A DNA stretch of 64,000 bases from assembly GCA_947247005.1 (NCBI GenBank), contig OX365959.1, positions 37,857,097 through 37,921,096 of the forward strand. Direction: 5' to 3'. How positions within the stretch are numbered: the first letter of the stretch is position 1; every line of letters begins with the position of its first letter. The position numbers and the translations under genes were made by a program. Of this stretch, positions 1 to 10,652 are shown in pieces. The notes beneath the pieces were generated by a model. The model saw only the letters and a list, made by a program, of their open reading frames with translations. It had not been told where the DNA came from and did not search any database. This DNA comes from Spisula solida. Taxonomy: Eukaryota > Mollusca > Bivalvia > Venerida > Mactridae.

Positions 1-1007
1 AAATTGTAGTTGCAGCCGTATTATTGGAGGAAGAAATATGCATGTGGATATATTTAAGGTACTAGAACACGTTCCTCGGGAAAAAATAAATGTCGGTCGA
101 TTTTCTTGAAACTTGGTATAATCAATTATTAAAGACTCCTCTTTATGTTGGTGTATTTATTTTGGTCATAAATACGTTGTTTCTTACGCCATAGCGCCAC
201 CTTGCGGACACACGCGTATTGACGCTACGGGCCTGATATCATTGTTTCTATGAGTTTACGAGTGTTTTAATAGAACAAACTTCGTAATATTTTACACGTA
301 TGAACAAATAACAAAAGCAGTTGTTTTGAATTGAAAAAAATATCGATAGCTTTATTATTTTCAACAAAAAACGTTAAAATGCTGTAATTAGGGAACTTCA
401 GGAAAAACTCACCCGCCAGCAAAGTAAGCGTTATATCTCGAAAACGAACCCGGATAGGGTATTTTTTTATTCGATAATTGTAGTCAGTTTAAAAAAACGA
501 ATAGAATGATGAAAAAAAAATATAGTGGTTTGGTGACGTTTTCTCTATAAAAAGAAAATAATTCTGAAAAACGGCCCTATTTTAACGCGGTTTTGACGTG
601 ACGCGACGTCTTGATTATACGTCATTTGCCATAATGACGCTTGACCTATTTACTGACAGTAAAGATATGTGTCATCGTAGTTCATGTTGGATTATTCATG
701 TACATTGTCGTAATGATTTTTACAACAATCGTAGTTAACTATGAATTGCTTTTTTATTCATTACACAAAGCAATTTTACCAAATAACAAGTCGGCATGTA
801 TATGCATGACAAGTCTACTTTTTCCCTCTGCCGCAGGCTTTATGACTTTGACTTTTAATTGGACGAGTAAACTTGGTACAAATAATGATTTAGCACTTCG
901 TGTGCAGATACAAAATATTACCCGTATGTGAAATAAGTATGCTGTTATCATTATTGGCGGTCAAGCAGATGACCTGCGACAGGTCAGAAAAATCCGACTG
1001 CATGCAT
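1..1007. other. non-coding flank, nothing recognised
   Basis: AT-rich sequence without a convincing exon on either strand. The longest open frame (641-931) is hydrophobic and low in complexity, has no family resemblance, and reads as chance. No terminal repeats or tandem structure were found. Confidence 0.5.
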
Positions 1008-1013
1008 TTTATT
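1008..1013 (-). promoter_or_regulatory. possible polyadenylation signal AATAAA
   Basis: On the minus strand an AATAAA hexamer begins a few bases after the TAA stop of the exonuclease gene. The position suits a short 3' UTR, but the hexamer is common in AT-rich DNA, so this is only suggestive. Confidence 0.3.
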
Positions 1014-1016
1014 TAA

Positions 1017-1804
1017 TTACATTTTGTTTGTATGTGCGTCAAATACATCCGCCAACACGGATCCTAACTTCGAAGAAGATTTACCGGCGCCCCGATCTTT
1101 TAAAACGGCTTGTAGGCCGTCTATACCATTCCTTCTGTGAACAGTTTGTAAATCCTTTAAAGACAGACCGCTTCTTGCTAGACGAGTGGCTTGTGCTTTT
1201 GCCATCGCCTTTGACTCAACTACGGTTTTGTACGAGTCCTTGTAAAGTTTTTCATTGGCCAATTCCCGTAATTTATTTTTTACAGATGAAACACTTATAC
1301 TATTTCTGTTCAACTGGTTAAAGTTTTCATCTAGTCTCAGGATTGATGCTAGGGCATTGACGTCTTCGGATGCATCGTGGGCATCAAACTCTACACCAGA
1401 TAAGTCTTTCACTAACGATATTAGCTTGTACGTTTGACGTCCGGGATATACATTTTTGAATAAGCGCAAACTATCCGAAAAGCCTATATATTCAGGAACA
1501 GTAACTTCCTCTTCTAGGAATTTCCCTACCAACATTCTGGCGTCAAACATGGCATTATGGGCTACTAGTAACACGTTCCTGTCAAACGATTTAAGCCATG
1601 TCTTAAAATTTGTCAGTGCTGACTTGGTCCCGAGACTTGCCACTTCTTGGCAGTTGTGAAACAACTTTCCGCCATGATAACTGAGACCCGTAATGTTTGA
1701 GGAGATGGCTGGTATGTACCCACATCTTGGTGTAACAAATGTGTTGTACCGCTGCCCTGTGGATACATGCAACGCGGCGATTTGCAATATGCTGCTGCTT
1801 GTGC
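1017..1804 (-). CDS. exonuclease gene, last exon (Exo II and III)
   Basis: 788 nt after the acceptor cttattacag. It opens with SSSILQIAAL, continuing the Exo I strand, and contains HNAMFDARML and HDASEDVNAL, which complete the catalytic set. A Lys/Arg-rich C-terminal tail ends at TAA. There is no internal stop, so the catalytic part looks intact. Confidence 0.8.
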
Positions 1805-3773
1805 CTGTAATAAGAATACATGGACGAATGATATAAACTAGTACAATGTAATTGAATAAATTAAGTTTATAATTGAAATACCCATATTTTGATCATTTTA
1901 TCATCCATGCATATCAAGTTTCTTAACTAACTGGTAAATAGCTTATGTCAGACGGATTTCATGTGGTACTGTGCTACGAAGGTAAGCGTATGCATTGGAA
2001 ACACTATTTTATCATCCATCACCGAGTTTTATTCACAATCAATTCCATCCATTTAATTATTCAGGGAGTCATTACTCATCTGCCGATACATGTTGTTTTG
2101 ACATTTAATTTATATATCGCCACTTGTACGTGTTTTGTACTCTTCGCTACACGTAAGACGTCGTGTAAGTTTTTTCGCAACCTCATACAAAATCGTTCAT
2201 AATAGATTAATTATATTATGAGGTGGTAATATCAAACTTTATAACATAATGTAAATAAGAGTGTTTTTATGTTTGTCTTAGTAGGCTGAAACATGTGAAT
2301 GATTTACTCAAGATTCAAAATGATATTTAAACTTCAGGTAGATAAGCATTACGCATTACTAGAAGCTGCCGTATAATTGTATTTTTACAACTGGAAGAAC
2401 AGAAATATACCTAATCCAGTCGTTTCGAGGTCGAAAACAATGACATCTTCCTGTTTGTAGGATGGCTGAGAGTGTTCATCATGATTAGCGGGTGGAGGTG
2501 GGATTTCAACTATATCTTCATCTTGGAGGTCAGGGATGCCGACAGCTGTCGCGTACGTTTTACCCTCGTACACCTCATCAATGAAGTTCTTTGACAAACG
2601 ATCAGCCTAACAATTATTATGGAAAATTGTATAAAACATTCTTCATTCCATGCTCTCATACCCTTATGTCTTTTGGGTCGAGTGAAAAGATGGGAACGTG
2701 TACGTGACTCAAGGTATATAGCACCGATACATGCGATACCAAACTAGTTCATCTACATATGTGTCAGGAATATCGAAAGTGCCCCGGTCGAGATTTGAAA
2801 CGGGTGTCAAGAGCATTACCGCGTCGACGACCCATACCTTTGTAAATAAACTATGATTTGAAATTTTTACTAAGCTGAAATTGAATGCAAAAATCAGCAT
2901 TAAAAACGGAATGAATAAGGTATAGCAATATCTGTCTAATATTGTTTATATTCACTTTCACGTACTTTCAACTCGACACGCCGTTTCTTATTGGTAACCA
3001 ACTGCTGTTTCTCAGATAGTTCAGCTCGTCTTGCGTCCTGTGTACTGTATTTTCTGCTTGTAAAACAGCCTGGGGATAGTCCGTGTGTTTCGTTTACCTG
3101 TGTTGATAGATTTAAAAATATAAATTATGATTTATGTTTGCAAACGAAAGGATTTAATTTTGGTTGTAAAACTTTTTGTCATTTTGCATTTAGTCTTCGA
3201 CATTTACCATTTTTTCTAGCCAATGGGCAGAGCACATTATCTACCCTGTCTTTGTTCAGCATGTCGAACCACAAGGAGTCTTTTTACACTAACCGACTGC
3301 CGAAGATGAAGGAGTTCCAGTTGGATGTGTTAACCAATAGTACATGCGTAACATTTGTTACGAATCTGCAGTTTCCGATTATTTTTTCAGCGATTGCTTT
3401 AACGGTTTAATAATTATTTGTTTACGGATACGATGACTGACGCAGACGTTTTCCACGTGATTACGTACAATATTGTTGGTGTTGCTTATTGCACACTTAT
3501 TCATACACACATTTGCCCTTATATGACTATCTAACAGTCATTATATATGTCAACGTACGTGTTGTTTGCCCTTAACGGTCCATTACCTGTACAACATATT
3601 GGCCACCTTCATTCTTTTGAGCCACAGCAGCAGATACCCGGAAGTCAAGGCTCTCCGATTCTGAGTATGTTACAGTCTTCGGCGCTTTTCTCGCAGTCAT
3701 GTGGTTTAAATTTTCATTGGCATTCGTGCTCTGAACACGTGCAAGCATATCAAGCGAGCATTCAGTGATGTAC
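1017..3773 (-). CDS. multi-exon DEDDh (DnaQ-like) 3'-5' exonuclease protein, 5' end missing
   Basis: Four exons, 3773-3587, 3097-2966, 2606-2411 and 1804-1017, join with consistent phases (0, 0, then a split Gly codon) and GT..AG borders, giving 433 residues to a TAA stop. Residues 1-106 carry a polar, basic region (TNANENLNH, then VNETHGLSPG, then KKRRVELK). An acidic Pro-rich linker follows, then the exonuclease core: Exo I FDLETTG (about 164-170), Exo II HNAMFDARML (Asp about 259) and Exo III HDASED (His about 314, Asp about 319). All DEDDh acid and His positions are present, so the enzyme should be a two-metal 3'-5' exonuclease. The basic region and the C-terminal segment (ARSGLSLKDL, RRNGIDG) resemble, from memory, multi-copy invertebrate proteins that I suspect derive from transposons. 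No first exon or start codon was found upstream of 3773. A SINE-like sequence sits in the third intron. Confidence 0.75.
2411..2606 (-). CDS. exonuclease gene, exon c (Exo I motif)
   Basis: 196 nt, acceptor attgttag and donor GGATTAG|GTATAT. It encodes the EGKTYATAVG segment, an acidic and Pro-rich linker, and VIVFDLETTGL, the Exo I motif with metal-binding Asp and Glu. The terminal G is completed by GC of the next exon to give Gly. Confidence 0.75.
2717..2850 (-). mobile_element. tRNA-derived SINE-like fragment in an intron
   Basis: Read on the minus strand, a tRNA-like head (GGTATGGGTCG..GCGGTAATGC, then a B-box-like TTTCAAATCTC) is followed by a tail ending in CGATACA/GGTGCTATATA. The same tail motif (TATAGCACCGATACA) recurs near 26250. 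It lies in the intron between exons b and c of the exonuclease gene. Confidence 0.45.
2966..3097 (-). CDS. exonuclease gene, exon b
   Basis: 132 nt, exactly 44 codons in phase 0 on both sides, with acceptor caacacag and donor AAA|GTACGTG. It encodes a strongly basic, probably helical segment (DARRAELSEKQQ, NKKRRVELK). Joining it to the next exon continues smoothly as ELK|ADRLSKNF. Confidence 0.6.
3587..3773 (-). CDS. exonuclease gene, exon a
   Basis: Minus-strand acceptor (attacag) at the 5' side and CAG|GTAATG donor at the 3' side. One split-codon base plus 62 codons are open, from YITECSLDML to QKNEGGQYVVQ. It ends in phase 0, which fits the next exon. The motif QSTNANENLNH matches the style of the exonuclease-linked family. 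An earlier exon must exist because the first codon is split, but none was recognised. Confidence 0.6.
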
Positions 3774-4206
3774 CTGTAATTTGAATTGTTCTGATCATTA
3801 CTTCTAGTAACTAAGTGATAAGTATTAGACCTATATATTTACGTGTATCATGATACTAAATAATGTTACGTTTCATTCATAATGAGTTGCCAATGTAGCT
3901 AGGTAACTCTATTGATGAATAATGGCTATCGAATCAACTAGCCAGGGTAATAACAAGCTTTCATTTTGGTGAAATTAACGAAACTGGTTTTTAATGGTGC
4001 AAGCAACACTTTTTAACCAGAGATTTCTGACCATTGGGCTGCCATGTGGGCATATGTGTTTTACAAACATCTCTTGTTACCTTTGAGATTATTTAACAAA
4101 TATACAGTAAAACCTGGTTATCTGGAGTACCCATCGGGACAAGCCAAATGCTCGAGATAAACCACGTTCACGACATATCCAAAGTCCAAAATGACTGCAG
4201 CCTACG
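3774..4206. other. non-coding; possible solo pogo-type terminus
   Basis: No exon was recognised, although the exonuclease gene needs upstream exons. Near 4106 the sequence TACAGTAAAACCTGG resembles the end of pogo/Tigger-type elements; no partner end was identified. Confidence 0.35.
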
Positions 4207-4416
4207 TTTAGTGGTTAGTGTATTGGACGTTCATCCAGACAACACTGGTTTAGTGGTAAGTGTATTGGACGTTCATCCAGGCAACACTGGTCTAGTGGTT
4301 AGTGTATTGGACGTTCATCCAGGCAACACTGGTTTAGTGGTTAGTGTATTGGACGTTTTTCCAGACAACACTGGTTTAGTGGTAAGTGTATTGGTCGTTC
4401 GTCCAGACAATCTAGG
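4207..4416 (+). repeat. 42-bp minisatellite, five units
   Basis: Units start at 4207, 4249, 4291, 4333 and 4375, exactly 42 bp apart, with few substitutions (core GTATTGGACGTTCATCCAG). Because 42 is a multiple of three, one frame stays open and would read a 14-residue repeat (VVSVLDVHPGNTGL). That is expected by arithmetic and is not taken as coding. Degenerate longer units continue to about 4560. Confidence 0.9.
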
Positions 4417-4622
4417 TACATTACACAATGAGTAGCTACAGTCATGGTCTATTTGTTAGTGTATTGGACGTTCATTCAGGCAAGCTGGGTACCTTACGCA
4501 GTGAGTAGCTGTAGCCATGGTGTAATGGTTGGTATATTAGTCGTGCACTCTGTCAATTTGGGTACCAATTAATTGCAAATCAATAGGGGTCATCTACATT
4601 TGATGACCAATCTCTATGTATA

Positions 4623-4724
4623 GGTTATCGATCATATATTAGAATAATAAACGAAATAAGTACAAGTGAGCGAAGCGAGCGCCGTACTTAATTCGTTTAT
4701 TATTCTAATATGTGATCTATAACC
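4623..4724. repeat. long hairpin, about 41-bp arms
   Basis: The arm GGTTATCGATC..AAGTAC is mirrored by GTACTT..GATCTATAACC with only a few mismatches. The loop is about 20 nt (AAGTGAGCGAAGCGAGCGCC) and is more GC-rich than its surroundings. It may be a minimal foldback element. Confidence 0.8.
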
Positions 4725-4837
4725 GGCTTATAGTTTACGCGCCCACTTTTTGGTGTCATTTCCAATGCTTTTGTTTGCAAACAATAGCATGCCCATTAAT
4801 GGAGTAATGATGGTAAAATAAGGCAAGATTGTATGTA

Positions 4838-5677
4838 CGAGGGATGATCAACAAATACGTGGGAATATGCTTTGAAATCTTTATAACGTGACCAACACTT
4901 AAAATAATTGGTCATATAAAAGATTGAGGTATTACAAATACACAATGTACATAGCTATAAAACATTAAACTCGAGGTAAAATTTGGTCGAAACAACATAG
5001 AAACTGTAACTTAAAAAAAATAGCTGTACAACCAGATACACTTCATAGACCTGTAAACAGAAACTCATTTTTTCCTTTACAACTTACATGTAAATTATAA
5101 GAATTAGCTATTGGATATCATTAGTATGGATGACGTAATTTGTTATTGACGTCGCATAGCCTATTTGCATGTCGGCATTGATTTCACAGGGCTACATATG
5201 ATAGCATAAATATACCAAACATACACCTGTTTTGTTTGCTATTATATACCCCGGTTGTTGTTGCTTTGTGCAATATTGCCATTAGTATGTTATGACGTTT
5301 CAATCGCAACCACACTTCATCGCCCATTTCTGTATCGCACTCATTTTCTGACGACTTTGAAGCAAATAGTTCTAAAACGGAATTGTGACATTAAAACTTG
5401 TTTTTGAAATCATGAATGTAGTATTCATAACCCACCCTTTAAAAAATTACAACGCACGAGTTATACGTTGCTATGTCCAACGTTGGAAAATATGAAAATT
5501 TGGGCCGCATAATGTCAAAGAATATAGGAAACCGTATTCGTTCCGACTTTGGTTAATATTGATGATCAGCGATGAATCAACTTGAAGTACATTTATCTTC
5601 ATGTATAGAAAATTTTATTCACTTTACAATGACAAATAAAGAAAGCTTTTTTCCTTGTATTTGTTGATCACCCCTCG
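4838..5677. mobile_element. mariner-like MITE, 840 bp
   Basis: The left end CGAGGGATGATCAACAAA and the right end (reverse complement CGAGGGGTGATCAACAAA) form terminal inverted repeats of about 21 bp, with TA on both sides, the target typical of Tc1/mariner. No transposase was recognised inside, so it is called non-autonomous. Confidence 0.75.
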
Positions 5678-5679
5678 TA

Positions 5680-6493
5680 TATAAGCTGGTAATTGCTGAT
5701 ATAGGAATAACTGTACAATTTAGAGGGAAGGCGGGTCTAGTTTTCCATATATGGACACAGCAAAATTGTCCTAATAAATGGATTTACTTCATGAACCACT
5801 TACTAGATATTGTGTCCATTGCACAAATAAATGGATTAGAGGTCCAAAAATTTGAAAATCCCTGGCTTTTGATTGGACAAAGAAGTAGGGTAAACTATAA
5901 GTGAAGTTTGAAGATCATTGGGAAAGCGTTCTTGGAATTATTAAACGGAAACCATTTTGTCTACCGATAGATCGACGGACATGTGCAAAGCAATATATAT
6001 ACCCCCTCATCAAAGTAGTCCCTACCAGTTTTCAACAGGAGGTGATTATTGGTTGGCCGTCTTTCTACCCATCCATCAAAAAATCTGGATCTAGACATAA
6101 CCCACACAGTTTCCAAGCTATGTTTATTAAACTTGGTATGTCGATAGGGGGAAATAAGGGACTATGCCCACCTAAATATCTTTTGATTCTGTGGTTTGAA
6201 AATTAATTTAAGGTCATGACTTCAAACCGGTAGGGGACTTATGTATTGCTTGCAATTCTTAGTGACTTGTTTAAAAACTAGTTTTTAAACCTACCTCCCC
6301 TATGCACAGAGACTCTCAGAAAACCGGACGTTCGACCCGATCCGGACAGGATCCTGTATTTGAGGGATTTAACTGTAGAACCACAATATCAATTTGTTTG
6401 GCCTTATCTCACACATCTAGCATCCTCTCAGTGTACAAAGTATTCTCTGGTTCAGAACTTCATAGAATCTGTAAAGCATTGATTCGGCGTAGT
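5680..6493. other. non-coding; short dispersed motif at 6227-6272
   Basis: No credible gene. The motif GGTAGGGGACTT.TGTATT followed by GCTTGCAATTCTTA near 6227 recurs near 18965, so part of this stretch is a dispersed repeat. The 101-codon frame at 5901-6206 has no recognisable domain. Confidence 0.4.
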
Positions 6494-6563
6494 TAGTCTG
6501 GTTTCCATCCCAAATCTTACAGTTTCCAATGTAATTTAAGATTTGGGGACGGGAACCAGACTA
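6494..6563. repeat. hairpin with about 27-bp arms
   Basis: TAGTCTGGTTTCC..AAATCTTA is mirrored by TAAGATTT..GGAACCAGACTA around a loop of about 16 nt, with a few mismatches. It could be a tiny foldback MITE. Confidence 0.75.
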
Positions 6564-6976
6564 CCGTTGCATAGTGTGAAAGCGTGAAGATATTGCAGAC
6601 CTGTCTACTCTAAAACGTATGTGGATAAACTTTAAGATCTAGGAGTTAATTCTTTGTATTGGTAGGATCAATTATGTTAAGGTTGGTACTTTATCATTGA
6701 TAAAGAGTAAAAAACAATATTTTATAAAATTTACGTTATCTAAGATAATAAATTTTTTATAAATTATAGTTTTTATATATTTTTTACTGTTTATTAATGA
6801 TACAGTTACCTGTGGTAAAGGTTGGTATTTTATCCTACATCCTGCAAATTTATGTTCGATTATTTTATCCTCCATAATTATGCCTACAGTGAAGTTCGTT
6901 TGTTTGTGTTCGGTTTTCAGTGTAGTGTTCTTTGACAGCTGTTGAATACTTGTCTAGTATAGCAATCAATACAGTA

Positions 6977-7472
6977 TGGAGCCATATAACTGCCACCACT
7001 TAACTTTAAGATTTCATGAAAACTTTTGTAAAAGTTATGGGATATTTCATGAACAAATATAATTATCATGAAGACAGATAAATTATCTTAACACGAAATT
7101 CTGCTTGTTAGTGCTTTGAACTGACACCACATAAACATGATGCTTTCACGAAACTTAATAAGTTTTTCATGAAAGCATAAACATGTTTCGCAAAACTTAA
7201 AGAAGTTTTGGTGAAAATAATCGACTTTCGAGAAAAGTTTCGTGAAACGTAAAAATGTCTTCGTGAAAATAATACACTTTGGTGAAAAGTTAGTTGGTTT
7301 CTTAAAAAAATAACATGAATGTTGTGGCAGATCAAAGCAGTAACTGGCAATTTTTCACGTTAAGATATTTATCTTGCATTCGTAATATTTTTGTTTTCAG
7401 GAAATCCCTCGTTCATTTCACGAAATATTTCATGAAAATTAATATCTATGTGGTGGCAGTTATATGGCTCCA
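6977..7472. mobile_element. palindromic MITE, 496 bp, TA-flanked
   Basis: The ends TGGAGCCATATAACTGCCAC and its reverse complement are flanked by TA. The inverted similarity continues inward for about 170 bp per arm, making the element almost a palindrome. The centre is packed with variants of TTTCGTGAAA and TTTCATGAAA. No coding potential. Confidence 0.8.
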
Positions 7473-7797
7473 TAATACAGTTATGCTGTTTGTTTTATGA
7501 TATCGTGCATAGAGAAGATTTGTGAAATGTTCTAATGCAACGGTCCGTGAAAAGAGTTGTTTTATAACTGAGTCACGAACCAAATCCGATTGTCGGCCTG
7601 TGTAATACATGTAAATAAACTTTCAGACACTTTTCTAATGGTACTAAAGACAAAACAATGTATCATTGTCAAAAATATACAGAGCACTCCAAGTATTGAC
7701 AGTTTTCTGCATTCCTAAGGCCAGTATTCATGGTATTAAAGATTCCTATGAATTGTATCGTATCCGAACGTGATTTATATTAAAGGTGCTGCCTCGC

Positions 7798-8403
7798 GTA
7801 TTCCACCCTGTCTAAGCGTAAAACCGAGCGTGTGGATCGATTACGACGGAGCAGTGCGGAAAATGCGGATTGATGTTATGGTCAAGGTAATGTTTTGCTT
7901 TATCATTCTTTTAATTTTAAAACTAAGAGATTGGGAATTGGCCGAGGATGACCTACAATAAATGCCCCTCGATCGAGATGCATTGAACTATTCATAGCAC
8001 TTGTAGTTTTTTTCTAACATTCGGGGAAAACGCACCGAAACTCGCCTGTTTTGCTACCGTCCCGTAGTTTTCTCGTCGTAAATGGTTCAAATATCCTATA
8101 TAATCCTTATTTCCTCGTCTTACATATAGAATACATCATATTTAACAAATACCGCACCGCTCAAGCGGTTTAAAACTAATTGAAACCTCAAAAAACCGGC
8201 CGTCAACGAGACGTGATTTTCTACGACCGAGGGGAAGGATCGGGGCGTATTTTCAAGCGGCCGGACTTTACGGAAAATGTTGTTTACACGGTATTTGATC
8301 AAGGTCGGACCGTGGACAAAAGGCATTTTAACTGTTTATATTATACAAGTACGTGTTTCTCTAATTAGTACCGCCAATTTCACACTAAATCGCATTCTTG
8401 TAA
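7798..8403 (+). repeat. 606-bp dispersed repeat, copy 1 (inverted to 12527-13128)
   Basis: This stretch is matched over essentially its whole length, in reverse complement, at 12527-13128. Shared landmarks are CACCCTGTCTAAGCG, GGGAATTGGCCGAGGAT, ACGGGACGGTAGC (complement) and GAGACGTGATTTTCTACGA. It has short open stretches in several frames but no recognised domain. GC-rich blocks and a GTAATG after ATGGTCAAG might indicate an old exon carried by the repeat. Confidence 0.75.
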
Positions 8404-9315
8404 CGTTGTATTCCTTCGTGAGCGCATGTCTATCGTTTAGGCACAATGTGCTACACGAAGGTGGTGATGGAGAACATGTCGTACGACTGAACGTCTACGT
8501 AGCAGTTTTGAGTGGACGCCCTGTTTGAGGAAGATTTCTGGTGGTCGTAAACCGTGGACACTTTATCCACAATGCGTGTTCACTACATATTTTGGTGCAC
8601 AGCAAAGTCTGCCAACGTCAGTATTACGCACACCAGCTTCGCGCTTATAACAAGTGGTCAGTCGACCATGCAGTGGTTATCAATGTTTACGTATTCGATA
8701 TTGTTACAAAATGGACTGTTATCTAGTCTCTGGCTACAGTTATCTCCGCCCCCCCCCTATAATAGTTGATGTGTAAATACCCTAGCTGAAGGCACAGCTT
8801 CAACATAAACCCCCATCGGTGCTTTACGTAATGTTTGCCTTCGAGTTCGGGGATTTATTCAATGTTTTCCCTCAAATCGAGTGTTTACACATCATTGAAA
8901 TTCAACAATAATACAAGTGGTGTTTTAATCATAAAATTAACATCTGAATATAACTCCATTAGCCATTGACAAAAAGATATGCTAGTTTGTAAACTGTTAT
9001 TTGTTTGACAAACAGAATGCTTCTATTACATGTATGGTACGTGGCCCCTTATATTCTTGTATTTTCTTGATACTAAATGGTACCTCTTTACCTTAGTTTA
9101 GACGGTGTTCTTAAAGGTGTTTTTAAAGAAATGCAGCTATTCAACTGTATGTTTGACGCGCGAAATACCAAAAATACAAATCTATGCATGGAGTTTCATT
9201 TCTTTCCGAACACCCTCGTACTAAATTTAAAATCGATTGTAAAACGAAGTTTTCAATTTGTTATTAATCACTCTCGACAACTTATTTCTGATTCTATCCC
9301 TGTTACGAGGGTATA
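8404..9315. other. non-coding, nothing recognised
   Basis: Only short overlapping open frames, with no recognisable motif. A short CCCCCCCC-rich stretch lies near 8750. No terminal repeats were seen. Confidence 0.4.
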
Positions 9316-9720
9316 AGCGAAGAAAAAGGGATATGGTAATGGTAGGCATCATTCCGTCCGTCAGTCGGTCGGTCGGTCGGTCCGTCCAACTCTTCCTTCT
9401 GTGTGCAACCCACCACTCTTACATTTCATTAGGGATTTGGATGAAACATTCACAAATTACTTCTATAAGGTGCCCCAGCGCATAATGACAGAATTTTGAG
9501 ATTTTGACCGAGTAATTGCACTGTGTTGATTTTTGACAGTGGGCTGATGGGGGTCAAGGTCACAATTCCTAAACTGATCAATTGTTTTTGCTGAATAACA
9601 TTAGTAAGGACTGATATATTATAAGGATGAGTCTTGCTATAAAGGTAGCTTTTGTGAACACGCTAATTGGGATCGAAAGTGTTGGTGGTTGGATCAAGGT
9701 CCGACGTTCGTGTAATGTCT
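9316..9720. repeat. dispersed repeat with (CGGT)n microsatellite
   Basis: CGTCCGTCAGTCGGTCGGTC near 9355 starts a GTCG-type microsatellite, followed by unique-looking sequence with AAGGTCACAATTCC-type motifs. Similar (GGAC)n tracts occur at the edge of another repeat near 47804, a pattern I associate with bivalve interspersed repeats. Boundaries are approximate. Confidence 0.45.
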
Positions 9721-9954
9721 GCTTCTTGTTGACTTGGGCAGTCTTTGCTTATCTATGTTGTATGGCGATATAGAATCGTTTGAGTATCTCAAATATTTCC
9801 CACCGGATTGAACCAAAATTTCACACAACTTATGCTAAAAATACTGTTTACATCCAATCTTTGTTGGCATAATTATTATATATATAACACTTTATCGTAG
9901 CAGGACAATATAAATCGTTAGTTTTAAGCAACAAATTGTATTCAAATGTCACAA

Positions 9955-10345
9955 AGTGACAGAGTGGGCTTTTGTGATCACTCTTCGTCTGTCGTATGTC
10001 AACAATTTGCTTGTGTAGACACTAGAGATCACACATTTTTGACCTAATCTTTATAAAACCTAGCCACAATGTTCATCTCAACATAATCCAGGTCAAGTAC
10101 GATATTGTGTCATCCTTGGTCATAAACTAGGTCACAGGTCAAATCATATAAAATCCTTGTGTAGTCACTAGAGGTCACTATTTTGACTTAATCTTTATGA
10201 AACCTTGTCACAATGATCATCTCAACACAATCTAGGTCAAGTGCGATATTTGGTCTAGAACTAGGTAACTAGGTCAAATCACAGGGCTTGCATGCACTAC
10301 TACGACAGGTGAGCGACATAGGGCCCTTTGGGCCCTCGGTTTAAT
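9955..10345. repeat. interspersed repeat with internal duplication
   Basis: It contains two related blocks (about 10016-10140 and 10157-10275), both with CACTAGAGATCACA or CACTAGAGGTCACT, TTTGACCTAATCTTTAT and CATCTCAACA.AATC.AGGT. It ends with GAGCGACATAGGGCCC and GGGCCCTC. It reads as a non-coding interspersed element. Confidence 0.55.
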
Positions 10346-10369
10346 AAAACATATCTAAATCGTGAATTT

Positions 10370-10652
10370 TAGCTTTAAAAGAAACGTAGCTACTGTTTTC
10401 AACCACTTACCCCTTGTTTTCTCAATATGGATACTCCCTCAAGAGTTGGCTACCATAACAACGACAGAAGATATTTTTACAGGATTCATGAGAATAATAA
10501 ATCTAAGACATAGTTCTATATTATCCAAGAACTTAAACTTAAATCAAAGAGCATGACCTTTTAGTCATTTAGAGGGTTTTCTTAACTTATTACATAAATA
10601 CTAGTACAATGTCAATAAGCCCGTTTTCCTGGAGAACGGCTCATATGTATTT
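10370..10652 (+). mobile_element. partial copy of the GAGCCAGTCT-ended MITE
   Basis: The right end (TTTTCCTGGAGAACGGCTCA) and blocks with TAGCTACTGTTTTCAACCAC and GGCTACCATAACAACG match the 3' half of the element at 26551-27150. The left half is absent or too diverged. Confidence 0.5.

Noticed and set aside
3207..3410. Minus-strand open stretch (LWFDMLNKDRVDNVLCPLARKN) as an extra exon of the exonuclease gene
   Set aside because: It contains an in-frame stop just upstream, its apparent donor is in the wrong phase, and the flanking exons at 3587 and 3097 already join perfectly in phase 0, so it is treated as intronic (possibly a decayed duplicate exon).
4148..4435. 95-codon frame as a repeat protein
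   Set aside because: It is a by-product of a 42-bp minisatellite: a period divisible by three keeps one frame open. No start context or signal supports translation.
5901..6206. 101-codon plus-strand frame as a gene
   Set aside because: Has an ATG and ordinary composition but no recognisable domain, no splice context and no conservation evidence; similar lengths arise by chance in 64 kb.
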